Source: an uncultured Eubacteriales bacterium (GTDB lineage Bacteria > Bacillota > Clostridia > Lachnospirales > CAG-274). From it: a stretch of DNA of 7,638 nt. The notes beneath the pieces were generated by a model. It was not told the origin of the DNA, searched no databases, and worked only from the letters and a program-made list of their open reading frames with translations. The position numbers and the translations under genes were made by a program. The DNA is taken from assembly GCA_902497185.1 (NCBI GenBank), contig CABVEG010000075.1, positions 1-7,638 on the forward strand, written 5' to 3'. Each line of letters starts with the position of its first letter. Position 1 is the stretch's first letter. Shown here one piece after another: positions 6,234 through 7,638 of the stretch.

Positions 6234-6262
6234 AACCTTGCCATTTAGGCAAGAACCTCACG
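6228..6262. repeat. Two-tier hairpin with symmetric AAC/AAC internal loop
   Basis: CGTGAG (6228-6233) pairs with CTCACG (6257-6262), and inside it CTTGCC (6237-6242) pairs with GGCAAG (6248-6253) around the loop ATTTA. The two stems are separated by AAC on both sides (6234-6236 and 6254-6256). It follows directly on the 24-bp motif. No T-tract follows on the plus strand. Confidence 0.65.
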
Positions 6263-6291
6263 CAAATTCAAAAGCTTACCAATTTTGCTTG

Positions 6292-6342
6292 GTGCAAAAA
6301 CGAGCCTTTATTAAAGAAAAAAGTAGGCTCACGTTTTTGCAC
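6292..6342. repeat. 16-bp bulged hairpin arm
   Basis: GTGCAAAAAC (6292-6301) pairs with GTTTTTGCAC (6333-6342), and GAGCCT (6302-6307) with AGGCTC (6325-6330), leaving a 2-nt bulge at 6331-6332 and a purine-rich 17-nt loop. It is one arm of the element at 6265-6419. Its 5'-arm shares the end of the preceding weak hairpin by two bases, so the two compete at the junction. Confidence 0.65.
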
Positions 6343-6348
6343 AGCATC

Positions 6349-6403
6349 GCAGTCGTTGTCTGTTTATTATAAAATAATAAACAGACAAACTTTGTGCGAC
6401 CGC
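6349..6403. repeat. Hairpin arm with 15-bp perfect upper stem
   Basis: The upper stem TTGTCTGTTTATTAT (6356-6370) pairs exactly with 6374-6388 around an AAA loop. Below it GCAGTCG (6349-6355) pairs with CGACCGC (6397-6403) with one A-C mismatch, leaving 6389-6396 bulged. The octamer TGTTTATT of the upper stem also occurs in the stem at 6154-6173, the only clear sequence link between hairpins in this array. Confidence 0.65.
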
Positions 6404-6420
6404 AAAATGCTTTTGAATTC

Positions 6421-6454
6421 TTATCTTACGATTGGCAAGCCAATCGTAAGATAA
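6421..6454. terminator. 16-bp perfect hairpin beyond the pseudokinase gene
   Basis: TTATCTTACGATTGGC (6421-6436) pairs exactly with 6439-6454, leaving only two unpaired bases; a CAAG tip is more realistic. It begins eight bases after the minus-strand stop codon at 6463. On the minus strand the stem is followed by GAATTC and not by a T-tract, so it is an untypical terminator, possibly one of several acting in series for the convergent transcripts. Confidence 0.55.
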
Positions 6455-6462
6455 ACACTAAT

Positions 6463-7638
6463 TTAATTAAAAATCGCCAGAATGCCTCCCCCTGACTCTA
6501 CTTCATCATCAGTTCCAATTTCTTCATCAGTACTAACTTCAGTTTCATCTTCCCTGTCACCAAAAATATCAAATATACTTTTACCTTCCTCAGGCAAAGC
6601 CTCTGTTGAAATTTCGCTTTCTCTATCTTTTTCCTTTTCAACACCTTTTTTAATAGACATTACCTCATAAGCAATAACTGCACCACTTATAAGCATAACA
6701 GCAATTATAATATAAATAAGCATTTTAAGCCAGAAACTTCTCTGTTTATAAAAGTCATTTTTCTGCTTTTCATTAGTTGAGTATCTTTCCCATTTTCTCT
6801 TTGTTGACTTATCCTTAATTTCGTCATAAAAGCTTTCAACATCAGGAGTTCTGTTTTCTGCCTTAATGTTTAAAGCATTCATAACAGCATTACATACCCA
6901 TGGTTTTAATGTAACACCTTTTACCTCTGATATTGGAATAAGCGTATCCTGTCTGCTTCTTGATGTTGCCGTAACAGGTATTTCACCTGTAATAAGCTCA
7001 TAAAAAACAGCCGCCGTTGAATAAATATCAACAGCTATCGTAAGTTTTTCACCTGTCATATACTGTTCTGCAGGAGAATAGCCCTCATTAGTGTAAACAG
7101 GCATAATTCTTGACATATATCCGCAGAAACTAAAGTCTGTAAGAACAATGGAGCTGTTTTCATCAATAATTACAGTATCAGGAGTAATATTACCGTGAAT
7201 AATGCCAATGTCATGTATAGGCTTAAGAGCTTTTAAAACTGCTACAATAACACGCCTTGCATACTCATCTGTAATTTCATAATCATCATCTATAATTTCC
7301 GCAAGAGAAGTACCTTTTACAATTCTTCTTACAACATAGTAGGTATTGTTTTCATCAAATCCATCAATAACATCGGTACATTCAATATTAATAAGGTCAC
7401 TGCACTCATCGGCAAATGCCTTTAAACCTGCATAATACTTGTCCTCAGCATCTCCGCTTTTAGTAAGAACAGTTTTATCCCCTCGGTTTCTGCTTGCAAA
7501 ATTATTAGGCAAAAATTCATTTATATAGACCTTTTTGTCCTCATCATTATCCCAGCCTATATATGTAACAAAAATACTGTTTACATCTACAGCATTTCCT
7601 ACAATATACCTTTCATTAAGCAATGTGCCGGGATAAAG
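6463..7638 (-). CDS. Membrane-anchored kinase-fold protein, predicted pseudokinase (partial, 5' end outside window)
   Basis: The frame is open to the right edge, where the codons read LYPGTLLNERYIVG, the usual opening of clostridial Ser/Thr kinases; a TTG at 7623 is just an internal Leu. 391 residues are visible (numbered from the first visible codon). The kinase fold covers about 6-275, with FADECSDL near 75-82 in place of helix C, DFS at 168-170, GYSPAEQY at 186-193 (APE region), DIYS at 204-207 and a conserved-type Arg263. Catalytic positions are changed: no GxGxxG loop (GNAVDVNSIFV), the VAIK lysine is Asn40, the HRD motif is HGN with Asn150 for the catalytic Asp, and the following Mg-binding Asn is Thr155. 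The DFG Asp (168) remains. A basic juxtamembrane segment precedes one helix (about 303-327). The tail of 64 residues beyond it has about 21 acidic residues and should lie outside the cell. Catalysis is unlikely; ligand sensing, scaffolding or allosteric control of another kinase are possible roles. Confidence 0.85.
   Translation of the reverse strand, partial: LYPGTLLNERYIVGNAVDVNSIFVTYIGWDNDEDKKVYINEFLPNNFASRNRGDKTVLTKSGDAEDKYYAGLKAFADECSDLINIECTDVIDGFDENNTYYVVRRIVKGTSLAEIIDDDYEITDEYARRVIVAVLKALKPIHDIGIIHGNITPDTVIIDENSSIVLTDFSFCGYMSRIMPVYTNEGYSPAEQYMTGEKLTIAVDIYSTAAVFYELITGEIPVTATSRSRQDTLIPISEVKGVTLKPWVCNAVMNALNIKAENRTPDVESFYDEIKDKSTKRKWERYSTNEKQKNDFYKQRSFWLKMLIYIIIAVMLISGAVIAYEVMSIKKGVEKEKDRESEISTEALPEEGKSIFDIFGDREDETEVSTDEEIGTDDEVESGGGILAIFN

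Larger units (their letters stand above)
6265..6419. other. Multibranched inverted-repeat element of 155 bp
   Basis: AATTCAAAAGC (6265-6275) pairs exactly with 6409-6419, enclosing three further hairpins: a weak 5-bp one (6278-6293, ACCAA/TTGGT), a strong arm at 6292-6342, and another at 6349-6403. The arrangement resembles a cloverleaf drawn from an 11-bp closing stem. No open reading frame is supported inside. The pairings are read directly; whether they form in RNA, in DNA, or simply result from nested insertions is unknown. Together with flanking hairpins it fills most of the 306-bp convergent gap 6157-6462, which contains no gene. Confidence 0.5.

Noticed and set aside
6265..6419. Retron or reverse-transcriptase-associated non-coding RNA
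   Set aside because: The folded, branched look suggested it, but no reverse transcriptase or effector gene lies in the window and no characteristic a1/a2 arrangement next to such a gene is present.
6154..6454. CRISPR array
   Set aside because: The repeats are inverted and differ in sequence from one another. There are no regularly spaced direct repeats and no cas genes.
7621..7623. Translation start of the kinase-like gene at the TTG at 7623
   Set aside because: The frame continues to the window edge as LYPGT, matching the usual beginning of clostridial kinases. The true start lies outside the window.

Overview
The window looks like chromosomal DNA from a low-G+C, Gram-positive anaerobe, most likely a member of the Clostridia (Bacillota). 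This rests on the A/T-rich third codon positions, strong AGGAGG/GAGGTG ribosome binding sites, a Firmicutes-type pyrimidine-nucleoside phosphorylase, a YtaF/MntP-like membrane protein and a membrane-anchored Ser/Thr-kinase-like protein of a type common in clostridia. I cannot name a genus. G+C content was judged by eye, not counted.

Layout from left to right. Positions 1-93 hold three consecutive perfect hairpins. A two-gene minus-strand operon follows: ispD (830-1528) and then a polytopic membrane protein of unknown function (94-828), one base apart. A compact divergent promoter region (about 1529-1629) separates ispD from a plus-strand pyrimidine-nucleoside phosphorylase gene (1630-2934). 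That gene converges on a minus-strand Ca2+-type P-type ATPase (3045-5513), with a strong stem-loop between them. The ATPase is divergent from a plus-strand MntP/YtaF-type membrane protein (5605-6156) that carries a canonical EF-hand loop. A 306-bp gene-free stretch (6157-6462) is filled almost entirely with inverted repeats. Last comes a minus-strand gene, cut off by the right edge of the window, for a membrane-anchored kinase-fold protein that has lost key catalytic residues (6463-7638).

How the parts may work together. IspD belongs to the MEP isoprenoid pathway and the phosphorylase to pyrimidine nucleoside salvage; both are housekeeping genes. The divergent ATPase and EF-hand membrane protein make a plausible divalent-cation (Ca2+ or Mn2+) export pair. 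They also share a 24-bp motif (23 of 24 identical) placed after each stop codon and before a stem-loop. The most unusual items are the dense hairpin arrays in gene-end regions, the shared 3' motif of the cation pair, and the predicted pseudokinase. I see no tRNA, rRNA, CRISPR array, transposase, integrase or toxin-antitoxin pair.
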